Source of the DNA: DATLGB01 sp963724135
GTDB taxonomy: Bacteria > Actinomycetota > Thermoleophilia > Solirubrobacterales > Solirubrobacteraceae
Reading direction: 5' to 3'
DNA: 64,000 nt
Assembly (NCBI GenBank): GCA_963724135.1
Contig: CAVRTA010000004.1
Span: 558,001 to 622,000, forward strand
The position numbers were made by a program, and so were the translations under genes. Every line of letters starts with the position of its first letter. Position 1 is the stretch's first letter. The notes beneath the pieces are model-generated. The model ran no database searches, was not told the DNA's origin, and saw nothing but the letters and a program-made list of their open reading frames with translations. Shown in pieces: positions 38,571 to 47,055 of this stretch.

Positions 38571-38931
38571 CCTCCGCCCGCCGCGAGCCGCGCCGCGTCG
38601 AGAAGCCGTGGGGACACGAGCTGATCTGGGCGGAGACCGAGCACTACGTCGGCAAGCTGCTGTTCGTCCGCGCCGGGCACGCTCTGAGCCTCCAGTACCA
38701 CGAGGTCAAGGACGAGAGCTGGTACGTCCAGTCGGGGACCGCGCGCCTGGAACTCGGCACGGTCGGCGGCGGCGCGCTCGAGACACGTCGAGGTCGGCCC
38801 CGGCGAGACGTTTCCGCTTCACGCCGGGCACCGTCCATCGCGTCACCGCCACGACCGACCTGACCCTCTTCGAGGCCTCCACACCGCACCTCGACGACGT
38901 CGTCCGCCTCGAGGACCGCTACGGCCGCTGA
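38567..38931 (+). pseudogene. Cupin (mannose-6-phosphate isomerase-like), broken by two frameshifts
   Basis: The N-terminal half is in one frame (VEKPWGHELIWAETEHYVGK, LQYHEVKDESWYVQSG); the conserved VEVGPGET continues in the next frame, and FRFTPGTVHRVTATTD in the third. Removing one base near 38784-38787 and one T of the TTT at 38811-38813 restores a 120-residue single-domain cupin with its His/Glu metal ligands. Such cupins accompany NDP-sugar genes. As written the ORF ends at 38863 with a nonsense tail. Either a recent pseudogene or sequence errors. Confidence 0.75.
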
Positions 38932-38965
38932 CTTCACAAAAGGGTCCGTCCCTTTTGTGAAGTCA
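38929..38965. terminator. Bidirectional terminator: perfect 16-bp inverted repeat
   Basis: TGACTTCACAAAAGGG (38929-38944) and its exact reverse complement (38950-38965) flank a 5-nt loop. The arms contain the stop codons of the cupin ORF (TGA 38929-38931) and of the convergent LuxR gene (38963-38965). A-rich and T-rich segments lie inside the stem. A related copy lies at 46979-47005. Confidence 0.8.
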
Positions 38966-41884
38966 GGTGAGGCCGAGGCGGTGGGCGACCGCCGCCGCCT
39001 CGGTGCGGGTGCGGACGTCGAGCTTGGCCAGAATGCGCGAGACGTGGACGGAGGCCGTCTTCTCGGCCATGTAGAGCGACTGGCCGATCTCGCGGTTGGT
39101 CGCGCCGGCGGCGAGCAGTTCCAGTACCTGGCGCTCGCGCGGGGTGAGCCCGAACGGGTCCCCGTCGGGCTCCGGCGCGGCGTCCCCGTCGGTGCGCAGA
39201 CGCGCGCGGGCGATGAAGCCCTCGATCTCCGAGGCGACCCAGCTGGCGCCGATGCCGCGCGCCTCGTCGAGCGCCTCGTGGGCGGCGGTCGATGCCCCCG
39301 TTCGGTCGCCTCGCGACAGCAGCGCCTCGGCCTCGCGCCAGCGCGCCCGGGTGGCCTCGTAGGGGCGCGAGACCTCGCGCCATGCCGCCACGGCCTGCGC
39401 CCACAGCGCGGGGTCGTCGTCACCCTCGGCGCGCGCGAGCAGCGCGCTGCCGGTGACCAGGTTCGCGGACTCGATCGGGCGGTTCTCGCCGGCGGTCGCC
39501 TCGAGCCGGGCCAGCAGCATCTCGGCCAGCGACACGGACAGCTTCTCGGTGTCGGCCTCGCCGAGGTCCCGTGCCCGGACGGCGGCATCGGCCTCGACCG
39601 CGAGCCCGGCCAGCGACACCAGCGAGATGCGCGCCATGTCCTCGGAGCAGAACTCGATGCGGTCCAAACCCTCCTCGACCGCTCCGCGGGCCGCCGCGAG
39701 GTCGCCGGCGCGCCGCTCGAGCTCGGCCCGCAGCGCGGCCTGCGCGCCGATGAACTGCGGTTCCCGCGAGGCGGCCACGATCGGCTCGGCCGCGTCGAGC
39801 AGCTCGCGTACCCGCTCGTGCTCCCCGCGGCCCAGCGCCAGCTCGACGCGCCGGTGGGCGTCGTTGACGAACGTGTCGTACTGGAGGCGCCGGCCGTGCT
39901 CGGGCAGCAGCGACGCCGTGGTGGCCCAGTCGCCGAGCTGGAATGCGATCTCGGCCTTCATCAGCGACAGCCAGCGGCTGAAGTACCCGTGCTCGGTCGC
40001 CAGCGCGAGCCCCTCGTCGGCCGCCGCCAGCGCGTCGTGGCCGGCGCCGCGCCACATCAGCACGTCGGCCAGGTTGACGTGGATCTGGACGGCGGTGACC
40101 GGCATGTCGTGCTCGAGCGAGAGCGCGATCGCCTGGCGCAGCGACGGGATCCCCTCCAGGTCGCCCACCCAGGCGAGCGAGACGCCGAGCGCGTCCAGCG
40201 CGCGGATCTCCGGCATCACCGCGCCGGCGGCCCGCGCGACGTCGATCGCGCAGCGCGCCTGCTCGATCGTCTCGCGGTGGCGCGAGGCGAGCATCAGCTG
40301 CTTGGCCCGCGTCGCCAGCAGCATCGCGCGCTGGGCCGTCGGCTCGTCGGACGGCACCAGGGCCAGCGCGCGCTCCTGCGTGGCGTTGGCCTCGTCCTGG
40401 CGCCCGAGCTTCCACTGGCGGTCGGCCAGGCGGTCGAGCACCTCGGCCATGCGCAGCGGCTCGCGCTCCTCGTCGATCTTGGCCGCCGCGGCCCGCAGGA
40501 GCGTCTCGGCCCGCTCCGGGTCGCCCTCGGTGTGGTGGTTCCAGGCCGCGACGCGCAGCAGGTCGATCCGGTCCGTGCCGGCGAGCTCCTCGGCGTCGGG
40601 GACGCGGTCCCACAGCTCCAGCGCGCGCTCGAACAGCGCGGCGGCCTCGCCATATGCGCGCACGCCCTCGGCGGCCTCGCCGGCGCGCACCGACGCGACC
40701 AGCGCGCGCGGCTGGTCGCCGCCGGCGGCATAGTGGTGGGCGATCGCCGAGGCGTTGTGCGCGCCGGGCGCCGTGTGGGACTCCAGCGCGCGGGCCAGCG
40801 CGAGGTGCAGCTCCGCGCGCTCGCCGGGCAGCAGGTCGTCGGCGATGACCTCGCCCAGCAGCGCGTGACGGAACCCGTAGCGGCCCTCGTTGTCGACCTT
40901 GACGATCTGCGCCGCGACGGCGTCGCGCAGCGCCTCGCGCAGCACGCCGGGCTCCATCTGCGTGGCCTCGGCGACGACGGCGTGCTCGACACGGCCGCCG
41001 ACCGCGAGCACGCGCATGACCTCCTGGGTCGGCGCCGCCAGCCGCTCGATGCGCACCATCAGCGCCTCGCGCAGGGTCGGCGGCAGCGCGCCGCGACCGT
41101 CGAGCCCGGCGGCCAGCAGCTCCTCGGCGTAGAGGGCGTTGCCCTCGGAGCGGGCCCACAGGCGCTCGACGAGGTCGGGCTCGGGCTCGGTGGCGAGGAT
41201 GTCGGCGAGCTGCAGCGCGAGCTCGGCGCGCGTGAACGGCCCGAGGTCGACGCGCCGCGCCGTGCGCTCGAGCTCGGCCAGCAGCGGGCGCAGCGGGTGG
41301 CGGCGGTGCAGCTCGTCCGGGCGGTAGGTCGAGACCACCAGCACGCGCTCGGAGACCAGGGACGCCCCGAGGTAGGTCAGGAACGCGCGCGTGGAGCGGT
41401 CTGCCCAGTGCAGGTCCTCGATCGTCAGCAGCAGCCCGTTGTCGGCGGAGAGCCGGTCGATCAGCATCAGCAGCGCCTCGAACAGGGCCGCGCGGGCCCC
41501 GGTGGCCTCTTCGGAGAAGCCACGCGGGGCCGCGTCGCCGGCGAGGCCGGGGAGCATGGCCTCCAGCGCCTGTCGCGCCGCCTCGGGGAGGGACTCGAGG
41601 ACAGGATCCGACGAGCGTGCCAACGGTCTCAAGGCGGCGACGATGGGGGCGTACGCGAGCTCGGACTCGCCGAGGTCGACGCACTCGCCGTTGAGGACCC
41701 GAATCCCGTCGGCACGGGCGAGACGCTCGAGCTCGCAGACCAGCCGGGTCTTGCCCACTCCCGACTCCCCTGCCACGAAGGCCAGCCCGGGCCGGCCGTC
41801 GATGGCGTCGGAAAGGGCGGCCCGGAGCTCTGAGAGCTCGGCCTCCCGCCCTACGAACCGGGAACTTGTGACCCGTGTTGCCAC
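38963..41884 (-). CDS. LuxR family regulator with N-terminal AAA ATPase (LAL/MalT-like)
   Basis: A 973-residue STAND-type regulator. Walker A (AGESGVGKT) is at residues 39-46, Walker B near LLLTIEDLHWADRS, then TPR-like helical repeats to about residue 890, and a LuxR HTH at the C-terminus (LTPRERQVLELLAAGATNREIG). Such proteins bind ATP and an inducer and multimerise on DNA. GTG 41884 is chosen because homology starts with VTSSRFVGREAEL; the frame is open further upstream but Pro/Arg-rich. A small ORF with a strong Shine-Dalgarno overlaps the start. No target gene is evident nearby. Confidence 0.92.
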   Translation of the reverse strand: MATRVTSSRFVGREAELSELRAALSDAIDGRPGLAFVAGESGVGKTRLVCELERLARADGIRVLNGECVDLGESELAYAPIVAALRPLARSSDPVLESLPEAARQALEAMLPGLAGDAAPRGFSEEATGARAALFEALLMLIDRLSADNGLLLTIEDLHWADRSTRAFLTYLGASLVSERVLVVSTYRPDELHRRHPLRPLLAELERTARRVDLGPFTRAELALQLADILATEPEPDLVERLWARSEGNALYAEELLAAGLDGRGALPPTLREALMVRIERLAAPTQEVMRVLAVGGRVEHAVVAEATQMEPGVLREALRDAVAAQIVKVDNEGRYGFRHALLGEVIADDLLPGERAELHLALARALESHTAPGAHNASAIAHHYAAGGDQPRALVASVRAGEAAEGVRAYGEAAALFERALELWDRVPDAEELAGTDRIDLLRVAAWNHHTEGDPERAETLLRAAAAKIDEEREPLRMAEVLDRLADRQWKLGRQDEANATQERALALVPSDEPTAQRAMLLATRAKQLMLASRHRETIEQARCAIDVARAAGAVMPEIRALDALGVSLAWVGDLEGIPSLRQAIALSLEHDMPVTAVQIHVNLADVLMWRGAGHDALAAADEGLALATEHGYFSRWLSLMKAEIAFQLGDWATTASLLPEHGRRLQYDTFVNDAHRRVELALGRGEHERVRELLDAAEPIVAASREPQFIGAQAALRAELERRAGDLAAARGAVEEGLDRIEFCSEDMARISLVSLAGLAVEADAAVRARDLGEADTEKLSVSLAEMLLARLEATAGENRPIESANLVTGSALLARAEGDDDPALWAQAVAAWREVSRPYEATRARWREAEALLSRGDRTGASTAAHEALDEARGIGASWVASEIEGFIARARLRTDGDAAPEPDGDPFGLTPRERQVLELLAAGATNREIGQSLYMAEKTASVHVSRILAKLDVRTRTEAAAVAHRLGLT

Positions 41885-42036
41885 GCTCGAATGATCCCAC
41901 CCCTGTCCTGGGGAGGACGGCGAGCGCTGCGGAAGCGCTCGACCAGGGTGGGGACGCTCCTCGGGCCGCGCCGGCGCGTGCTGCGGGCGATTTCGGTCTG
42001 GCGGGTCTGGGCGAGGATGGGGTTGAGCGTGTTCAC
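41851..42036 (-). CDS. Small basic protein upstream of the LuxR regulator, 61 residues
   Basis: GTG at 42036 is preceded by AAGGAG at 7 nt, one of the best Shine-Dalgarno sites in the window. The product begins MNTLNPILAQTRQTEIARST and continues with Arg/Pro-rich sequence. It ends 34 nt inside the LuxR gene in another frame, so it could couple or meter regulator translation. The N-terminal pattern resembles that of the small ORF at 22456. No domain is recognised. The minus-strand leader has GATGTAAGTAGG upstream. Confidence 0.5.
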   Translation of the reverse strand: MNTLNPILAQTRQTEIARSTRRRGPRSVPTLVERFRSARRPPQDRGGIIRAWQHGSQVPGS

Positions 42037-42178
42037 CGTTGTCTCCTTGGATCGGGGTGATTGCCACGCTCATCACTTTGAGCCTGAGACGCCCTACTTA
42101 CATCGGGCATCCGGTGCCTAGGACCCCTTAGGCGTGGTGGTTTGCAGCGCCTGCGTCGTCTGGGATGCGGGACCGCAG

Positions 42179-42261
42179 CAGAACTGCTCGATAAGGAGGG
42201 CAGGTCGGGCGGCGACCGGGCGGCGAGACGTTCTGCTCCGACTGGAGGTTGCTATAGCGAC
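42179..42261. repeat. Dispersed intergenic repeat, copy C (both repeat families)
   Basis: The left part (42179-42212) matches copies A and B with AACTGC, TCGATAAGG and an 18-base G-rich block. The right part (42233-42261) matches 61948-61976 at 25 of 29 positions and ends in TTGCTATAGCGAC, identical to 15980-15992. The two families therefore meet here in one unit. It lies in the 347-nt gap 42037-42383, which has no gene apart from this repeat, a GCCTA/TAGGC dyad near 42116-42133, and TACGCT at 42371-42376 before the ALDH start. Confidence 0.6.
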
Positions 42262-42383
42262 ACTTTCTCGGATCACCGGGCCCAGACCCGGCTATCCCGG
42301 CCGCCATATGTGCCAGCCGGCCACGCCCGGCGAGCTGACCTCGTCGGCGCGGGACGAGACCACGACGACGTACGCTGCGACCC

Positions 42384-43928
42384 ATGCCGCTCGGATCCAT
42401 CGTCGACGGCCGCCTGTACGAAGACGCGCCCGGCGGCACCATCCACTCCACCAACCCCGCCGACACGAGCGACGAGGTCGCGCAGATCGGACTGGGCGAC
42501 GCCTCCACGTTCGTCGACGCCGCCCGCGCCGCGCGGGCCGCGCAGGCCGACTGGAGGAGCGTTCCGCCCCCGGCGCGCGGGCGCGTGATCGCCAACGTCG
42601 GGCGCCTGGTCGAGGCCAACAAGGAGGCGCTGGCCAGGCTCGTCACGCGTGAGATCGGCAAGCCCTATCCCGAGGCGCTCGGCGAGGTCCAGGAGATCGT
42701 CGACACGTGCGACTTCTTCCTCGGCGAGGGGCGGCGCCTGTACGGGCAGACCGTGCCGAGCGAGATGAAGGACAAGCAGCTGTTCACCTTCCGCGTGCCG
42801 GTGGGCGTCGCGGCGGTGATCACGGCCGGCAACTTCCCCGTGGCGGTGCCGGCCTGGTATCTCGTCCCCGCCATCCTGTGCGGCAACGCGGTGGTGTGGA
42901 AGCCGGCCGAGTACGCGGCGGCGTGCGGCGACGCCCTGGCCCGGATCTTCCACGCCGGCGGCGTGCCGGGCGGCGTGCTCAACCTCGTGCAGGCAGACGG
43001 CAAGGCGACCTTCGGCGGTCTGGAGCAGGCGCTCGAGGAGGGGCTCGTCGACAAGGTCGGCTTCACCGGCTCGAGCGCGGTCGGCGCCGAGATCGGCGCT
43101 CTCTGTGGCCGCCACCTGCAGTCGCCCTGCCTCGAGCTCGGCGGCAAGAACCCGATGGTCGTGATGGGCGACGCCGACGTCGACCTCGCGGTCGAGGGGG
43201 CCCTCTTCGGCGGCTTCGGCACCGCCGGGCAGCGCTGCACGTCGCTCGGCACCGCGATCGTCCACGAGTCCGTCCACGACGAGTTCGTCGCCAAGCTCGA
43301 CGAGCGCCTGCGCGCCTCGACGATCGGCGACCCGACGCAGGACGTGCTCTACGGCCCGATGATCCACGAGCGCTTCGCCGAGCGCTTCGAGGACTGGCTC
43401 GGACTGATCCGCGAGCACCACACCGTCGTGGGCTCCGACCACCGCGGGCGCATCACCTCCGACGCGCCTTGGCCCAACTTCGCCGGCGACCCCGACAAGG
43501 GCATCTACTGCCACCCGGCGGTCGTCGACGGCGTCAAGCTCGACGACGAGATCTACCGCACCGAGACCTTCGGGCCGATCATCGGCGTCGCGCAGTTCTA
43601 CGACTTCGACGAGGCGATGCACTTCGCCAACGACCACGGCTACGGGCTGAGCTCGTCGATCTACACGACCGACGCGCTCAACGCCTTCCGCTTCCGCGAG
43701 CGCATCACCGCGGGGATGATCTCGGTCAACAACTCGACCTCGGGTGCCGAGGCGCACCTTCCCTTCGGTGGCAACGGCAAGTCCGGCAACGGATCGCGCC
43801 AGTCGGGCATGTGGGTGCTCGATCAGTTCACCCGCTGGCAGTCTTTGAACTGGGACTACGCGGGCAAGCTCCAGAAGGCACAGATGGATATCTCCGAGAT
43901 CGATTGGGAAGAAGGATTCCGGCTATGA
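42384..43928 (+). CDS. NAD(P)-dependent aldehyde dehydrogenase
   Basis: A 514-residue ALDH. The catalytic cysteine is C285 in GTAGQRCTS and the general base E251 in CLELGGKNP. FTGSSAVG and the PWNF-equivalent TAGNFPVAVP are visible; the W-N to G-N substitution suggests an acidic semialdehyde (ALDH7 or piperideine-carboxylate-like) rather than a simple aldehyde substrate. TACGCT lies 7 nt before the ATG. The stop overlaps the next small gene (ATGA). The substrate is not identified. Confidence 0.9.
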   Translation: MPLGSIVDGRLYEDAPGGTIHSTNPADTSDEVAQIGLGDASTFVDAARAARAAQADWRSVPPPARGRVIANVGRLVEANKEALARLVTREIGKPYPEALGEVQEIVDTCDFFLGEGRRLYGQTVPSEMKDKQLFTFRVPVGVAAVITAGNFPVAVPAWYLVPAILCGNAVVWKPAEYAAACGDALARIFHAGGVPGGVLNLVQADGKATFGGLEQALEEGLVDKVGFTGSSAVGAEIGALCGRHLQSPCLELGGKNPMVVMGDADVDLAVEGALFGGFGTAGQRCTSLGTAIVHESVHDEFVAKLDERLRASTIGDPTQDVLYGPMIHERFAERFEDWLGLIREHHTVVGSDHRGRITSDAPWPNFAGDPDKGIYCHPAVVDGVKLDDEIYRTETFGPIIGVAQFYDFDEAMHFANDHGYGLSSSIYTTDALNAFRFRERITAGMISVNNSTSGAEAHLPFGGNGKSGNGSRQSGMWVLDQFTRWQSLNWDYAGKLQKAQMDISEIDWEEGFRL

Positions 43929-44146
43929 GCGGCCTGTTCGGCAAGGCGATGAGGCTCGCGCGGTCCAAGCAGGGCAAGGCGGCGATCGACAAGGTCCAGA
44001 GGTACGCGAAGTCCGACGAGGGCAAGCAGCGCATCGAGGACATCAAGGACAAGGTCACCGGCAGGGACGAGCCCGTCGCCAAGCCTGCGCCGAAGCCCAC
44101 GCCTGACGCGACCAGGTCCCCGCAGCCGGATCCCGAGCAGCCCTGA
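43925..44146 (+). CDS. Small helical protein, Rv0909-like antitoxin-type
   Basis: A 73-residue protein, highly charged: MSGLFGKAMRLARSKQGKAA, then DKVQRYAKSDEGKQRIEDIKDKV, then a proline-rich tail. Two imperfect repeats of (R/Y)A(R/K)S-x-(Q/E)GK are visible. Short proteins of this look are annotated as Rv0909-family antitoxins in actinobacteria, but no toxin gene adjoins it, so that role is doubtful. It overlaps the ALDH stop (ATGA), and its own stop overlaps the CTG start of the next gene. Confidence 0.6.
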   Translation: MSGLFGKAMRLARSKQGKAAIDKVQRYAKSDEGKQRIEDIKDKVTGRDEPVAKPAPKPTPDATRSPQPDPEQP

Positions 44147-44895
44147 CCCGCTTCGGGATCTTCGTCGCGCCGTTCGGCGAGCTGAGCGAGCCGGCGGTCG
44201 TCTCCGGGCTCGCCCAGGAGGCCGAGGCGGCCGGCTGGAACGGGTTCTTCCTGTGGGATCACGTCGCCTACCGCGAACCCGTGCGCGCGATCGCGGACCC
44301 GTGGATCACCCTCGCCGCGATCTCCACGCGCACCGAGCGACTGGTCATCGGCCCGTTGGTGACGCCGCTGCCGCGCCGCCGGACGCACCAGCTCGCGCGC
44401 GAGACCGTGACGCTCGATCGGCTGAGCGGCGGACGGCTCGTGCTCGGCATCGGCGTAGGAAGCGAGAACACGACCGAGTTCCAGGCCGACACGTTCGGCG
44501 AGGAGCCCGACATGAGGGTGCGGGCAGCACAACTCGACGCGGAGATCGAGCGCCTGCTGGCCTATTGGGCGGGCGAGTTCGAGCCGGGGCCGGTCGATCA
44601 CATCCCGATCTGGGTGGCCGCGCGGTGGCCGAATCGCAAGCCGCTGCGGCGTGCCGCTCGCTACGACGGCGTCTTCCCGATCGACCAGTCCGAGCCGTCG
44701 CAACTGGCCGAGATGGTCGCCGCGATCGGGGCCCAGCGCGGATCGCTCGACGGCTACGACGTAGTCGTCACCAACCCGGCTGGGGCCGACCCGCAGCCCT
44801 GGATCGACGCGGGGGCCACGTGGTGTCTGACCGGATTCGGCCCCGAGCCGACCGTCGCGAGCGTGCGGGCGGCGATTGGCGCTAGGCCTTTCTGA
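44143..44895 (+). CDS. LLM-class flavin-dependent oxidoreductase, CTG start
   Basis: A 250-residue luciferase-like TIM-barrel protein. The N-terminal strand RFGIFVAPFGELSEPAVVSG and the typical AEAAGWNGFFLWDHV, followed by DPWITLAAISTRTERLVIGP and VTLDRLSGGRLVLGIGVGS, show coding from about 44146. No ATG, GTG or TTG occurs in frame before GTG 44281, which would delete the first two strands. CTG at 44143 overlaps the upstream stop as CTGA and gives MTRFGIFVAPF, as expected. It probably uses FMN or F420; the substrate is unknown. Confidence 0.85.
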   Translation: MTRFGIFVAPFGELSEPAVVSGLAQEAEAAGWNGFFLWDHVAYREPVRAIADPWITLAAISTRTERLVIGPLVTPLPRRRTHQLARETVTLDRLSGGRLVLGIGVGSENTTEFQADTFGEEPDMRVRAAQLDAEIERLLAYWAGEFEPGPVDHIPIWVAARWPNRKPLRRAARYDGVFPIDQSEPSQLAEMVAAIGAQRGSLDGYDVVVTNPAGADPQPWIDAGATWCLTGFGPEPTVASVRAAIGARPF

Positions 44896-45384
44896 CCGCC
44901 TGACCCGCCGCAGGCGACAGCGAGCGCCGAACGGCTAGCCAGCCGAGCGCCACGAACAGCAGGACCGCGGCGAGCGCGACCGCGACCGGCCGGCCAGATG
45001 CTCGGCCCGGGGTTCGTGGCCCCCGCGGCGCCGCCGAGGACCGCCGCCGGGAAGCGGTGCTCCACCCCGAACGGGTCGATCGCCGAGTAGCGCCACTCCC
45101 CGCCCTCGGGGAAGACGATCTCGGCGCGGAAGACGCCGGGCCTGTTCGTCGGCCGCGCGAGAGAACCGGTTGACCTCGGGGCCGCCCGGGCGGCGGATCA
45201 CGACGGACACGGGCCCCTCCATCGGCGTCCGGCCGTGCTGGAGGACCGTGAGCTCGGCGTTCCAGGTGTCGCCGGGCCCGACGCCGGCGGGGGGCGGGGC
45301 GAGGCCGACGGTCGCGAAGCCGCCGGCGGATGCGGTGGCCGGGACGGCCAGGGCGAGCAGAAGACCGATCAGAGCGAGTCGCAT
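44882..45384 (-). pseudogene. Exported membrane-anchored YtkA/CopC-like protein, two frameshifts
   Basis: The signal peptide and beta domain (MRLALIGLLLALAVPATASA, DTWNAELTVLQHGRTPMEGP) are in one frame. RPTNRPGVFRAEIVFPEGGE and WRYSAIDPFGVEHRFPAAV are in the second, and a C-terminal helix (PVAVALAAVLLFVALGWLAV) plus basic tail in the third. Removing one base near 45140-45165 and one near 44995-45010 yields a 166-residue signal-beta-helix protein. It is downstream of the TPP-enzyme gene on the same strand and overlaps the LLM gene by 14 nt. It may be a pseudogene or contain sequence errors. Confidence 0.65.
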
Positions 45385-45418
45385 ACCGGTGTTACACCGG
45401 CCGGCGCCGGCGCGTTCC

Positions 45419-46968
45419 CTACCGGCGGCGGTACCACTGCGGCGAGGTCGTGGGCGGGGGCACGAGCGCCTCCGCCTTCGCCACCAGCACGCTCGGCTCG
45501 GGGTCCGCGACGTGGGCGGCGAGCGCCTCGCCGAAATCGTCGTCGAGGCCCGCGACGGTCTGCGCCCTGATGCCGAAGGACTCCGCCAGCAGTGCGAAGT
45601 CGGGAGTGCGGAGGTCGACGCCGAAGCGCGGCTCGCCCGCGACGTCCTGGTCGAAGCGCAGCATGCCGTAGCCGCCGTCGTCGACGATCACCGTCGTCAG
45701 CGGCACCCGCTCCTGGGCGATCGTCGCCAGCTCGCCGCAGGCGAACAGGAAGCCGCCGTCGCCGCAGATCGCGACGGTCGGGCCGGGGCCCGCCAGCGCG
45801 GCGCCGATCGCGGCCGGGAAGCCGAAGCCGAGCGTGCCCCAGCCCATCGGGTAGAGCAGCCTGCGCGGCTCCGGGAAGGGGTGAAAGCCCGCGACCCAGT
45901 AGCCGGGGATGCACATGTCGCAGCCGACGACCGCCTCGGGCGGGAGCGCGAACTCGACCGCGTCCAGGAAGCGCAGCGCTCGCGAGTCGAGGTCGTGGCA
46001 GGCCTGTGACCGCACGGCCTTCAGGTCCGCCCAGGGCTCACCGGATCCGCCGACGTCCGCGCAGCTGGTCACGTGCGCGTCGACGCGGTAGTTCTTGCCC
46101 GCGTCGGCGTCGTCGAGGTTGACCGCGATCAGCGTCGGCGGCTGCGGCTGCGCCCAGTTCTGGGTGTTGATGCCGTCGAGGTCCGACCCGGCGCTGATCA
46201 CGACGTCGGCCTCGTCCCACAGCGCGCCGACGGCCGGGACGTGGGGGGGAAGCCGACGCGCAGCGGGTGGCCGAGCGGCATCACCCCGCGGCCCTGGTAG
46301 GTCTCGATCACCGGCGCGCCGAGGCGCTCGGCGAGGGCGACCAGGTCGTCGCGGTGTTCCTTCATCCCGCCGCCGGCCCAGATCAGCGGGCGCTCTGCGC
46401 TCGCCGCGACCACGGTCTGGCTGGCGGTGTACGCGCCGTACCCGGGTGACGGCCGCGCCGTCTCGGGCGCGGCGCGCAGCATGTCGGTCGGCACCTCGAG
46501 GTAGACCGGGCGCGGCGCGCCGCCGAGCGCCGTCCCGTAGGCGCCTGCGATCTCGCCCGCGCCGAAGAACTGCGCCTTGGTCACCGGCTTGAACATGTCC
46601 GCCTGGCCGTCGGTCTCGTGCAGGACGCCGCGGTACACGCCCGGTCGGCGCAGCGTCGACGGGATGTCGGTCGCGATCACCAGCACCGGCGAGCGCGAGG
46701 CCCAGGCCTCGCCCACCGCACCGAGGGTGTTCGCGGCGCCCGGGCCGGTGGTGGTCAGCGCCACGCCGACCCGTCCGGTGGCCCGCGCGTACCCGTCGGC
46801 CGCGTAGGCCGCCGTCTGCTCGTGGCGCACCCCGACGAGCCGGATCGGCGATTCGCGCAGGGCTTCCCACAGGGCCAGGTTGTGCACTCCCGGCAGCCCG
46901 AAGACGACCTCGACCCCGCGGTCGCGCAGGTAGGCCACGATGTGCTCGGCGCCGGTCACGCGCGGCAC
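45419..46968 (-). pseudogene. Thiamine-pyrophosphate enzyme (acetolactate synthase-like), one frameshift
   Basis: The N-terminal PYR domain is in one frame (ADGYARATGRVGVALTTTGP, with the activating Glu in VRHEQTAAYAADGYA). The rest is in another (VPAVGALWDEADVVISAGSD, TPP motif ICGDGGFLFACGELATIAQ...VDDGGYGM). The frames switch at a run of seven Gs on the plus strand (46243-46249); one more base there would join them into about 516 residues. FAD-site residues are not clear, so it could be an acetolactate synthase, benzoylformate-decarboxylase-like or other carboligase. GTG start. Confidence 0.8.
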
Positions 46969-46978
46969 GCTACCCGCG

Positions 46979-47005
46979 TCACAAAAGGGGTGGGCCCTTT
47001 TGAGA
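46979..47005. repeat. Imperfect second copy of the CACAAAAGGG hairpin
   Basis: TCACAAAAGGG (46979-46989) and CCCTTTTGAGA (46995-47005) pair with one mismatch and resemble the arms of 38929-38965, with the flanking AAGTGC close to AAGTCA. It lies between two divergent genes, not after a stop codon, so it is better seen as a dispersed element than as a terminator. Confidence 0.5.
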
Positions 47006-47012
47006 AGTGCAA

Positions 47013-47045
47013 CCTTGACACGACTGTGTCAAGGTTTGCTAGCCT
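47013..47045 (+). promoter_or_regulatory. MerR-type promoter with operator dyad
   Basis: CCTTGACAC (47013-47021) and GTGTCAAGG (47026-47034) form a perfect 9-bp dyad. A consensus -35 TTGACA (47015-47020) and a -10 TAGCCT (47040-47045) are 19 nt apart, the long spacer used by MerR-family activators. Autoregulation by the downstream MerR protein is likely. Confidence 0.7.
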
Positions 47046-47055
47046 CGATGGCAAC

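Noticed and set aside
38957..41833. 958-codon plus-strand frame opposite the LuxR regulator
   Set aside because: Mirror of the true gene: Arg/Gly/Leu-rich with no domain, explained by third-position GC bias.
41885..42076. Longer LuxR regulator starting at 42076
   Set aside because: The extension is Pro/Arg/His-rich and contains the other small ORF's region; homology starts after GTG 41884.
43925..44146. Toxin-antitoxin pair based on the Rv0909-like small protein
   Set aside because: No toxin-like gene overlaps or follows; the next gene is an LLM oxidoreductase.
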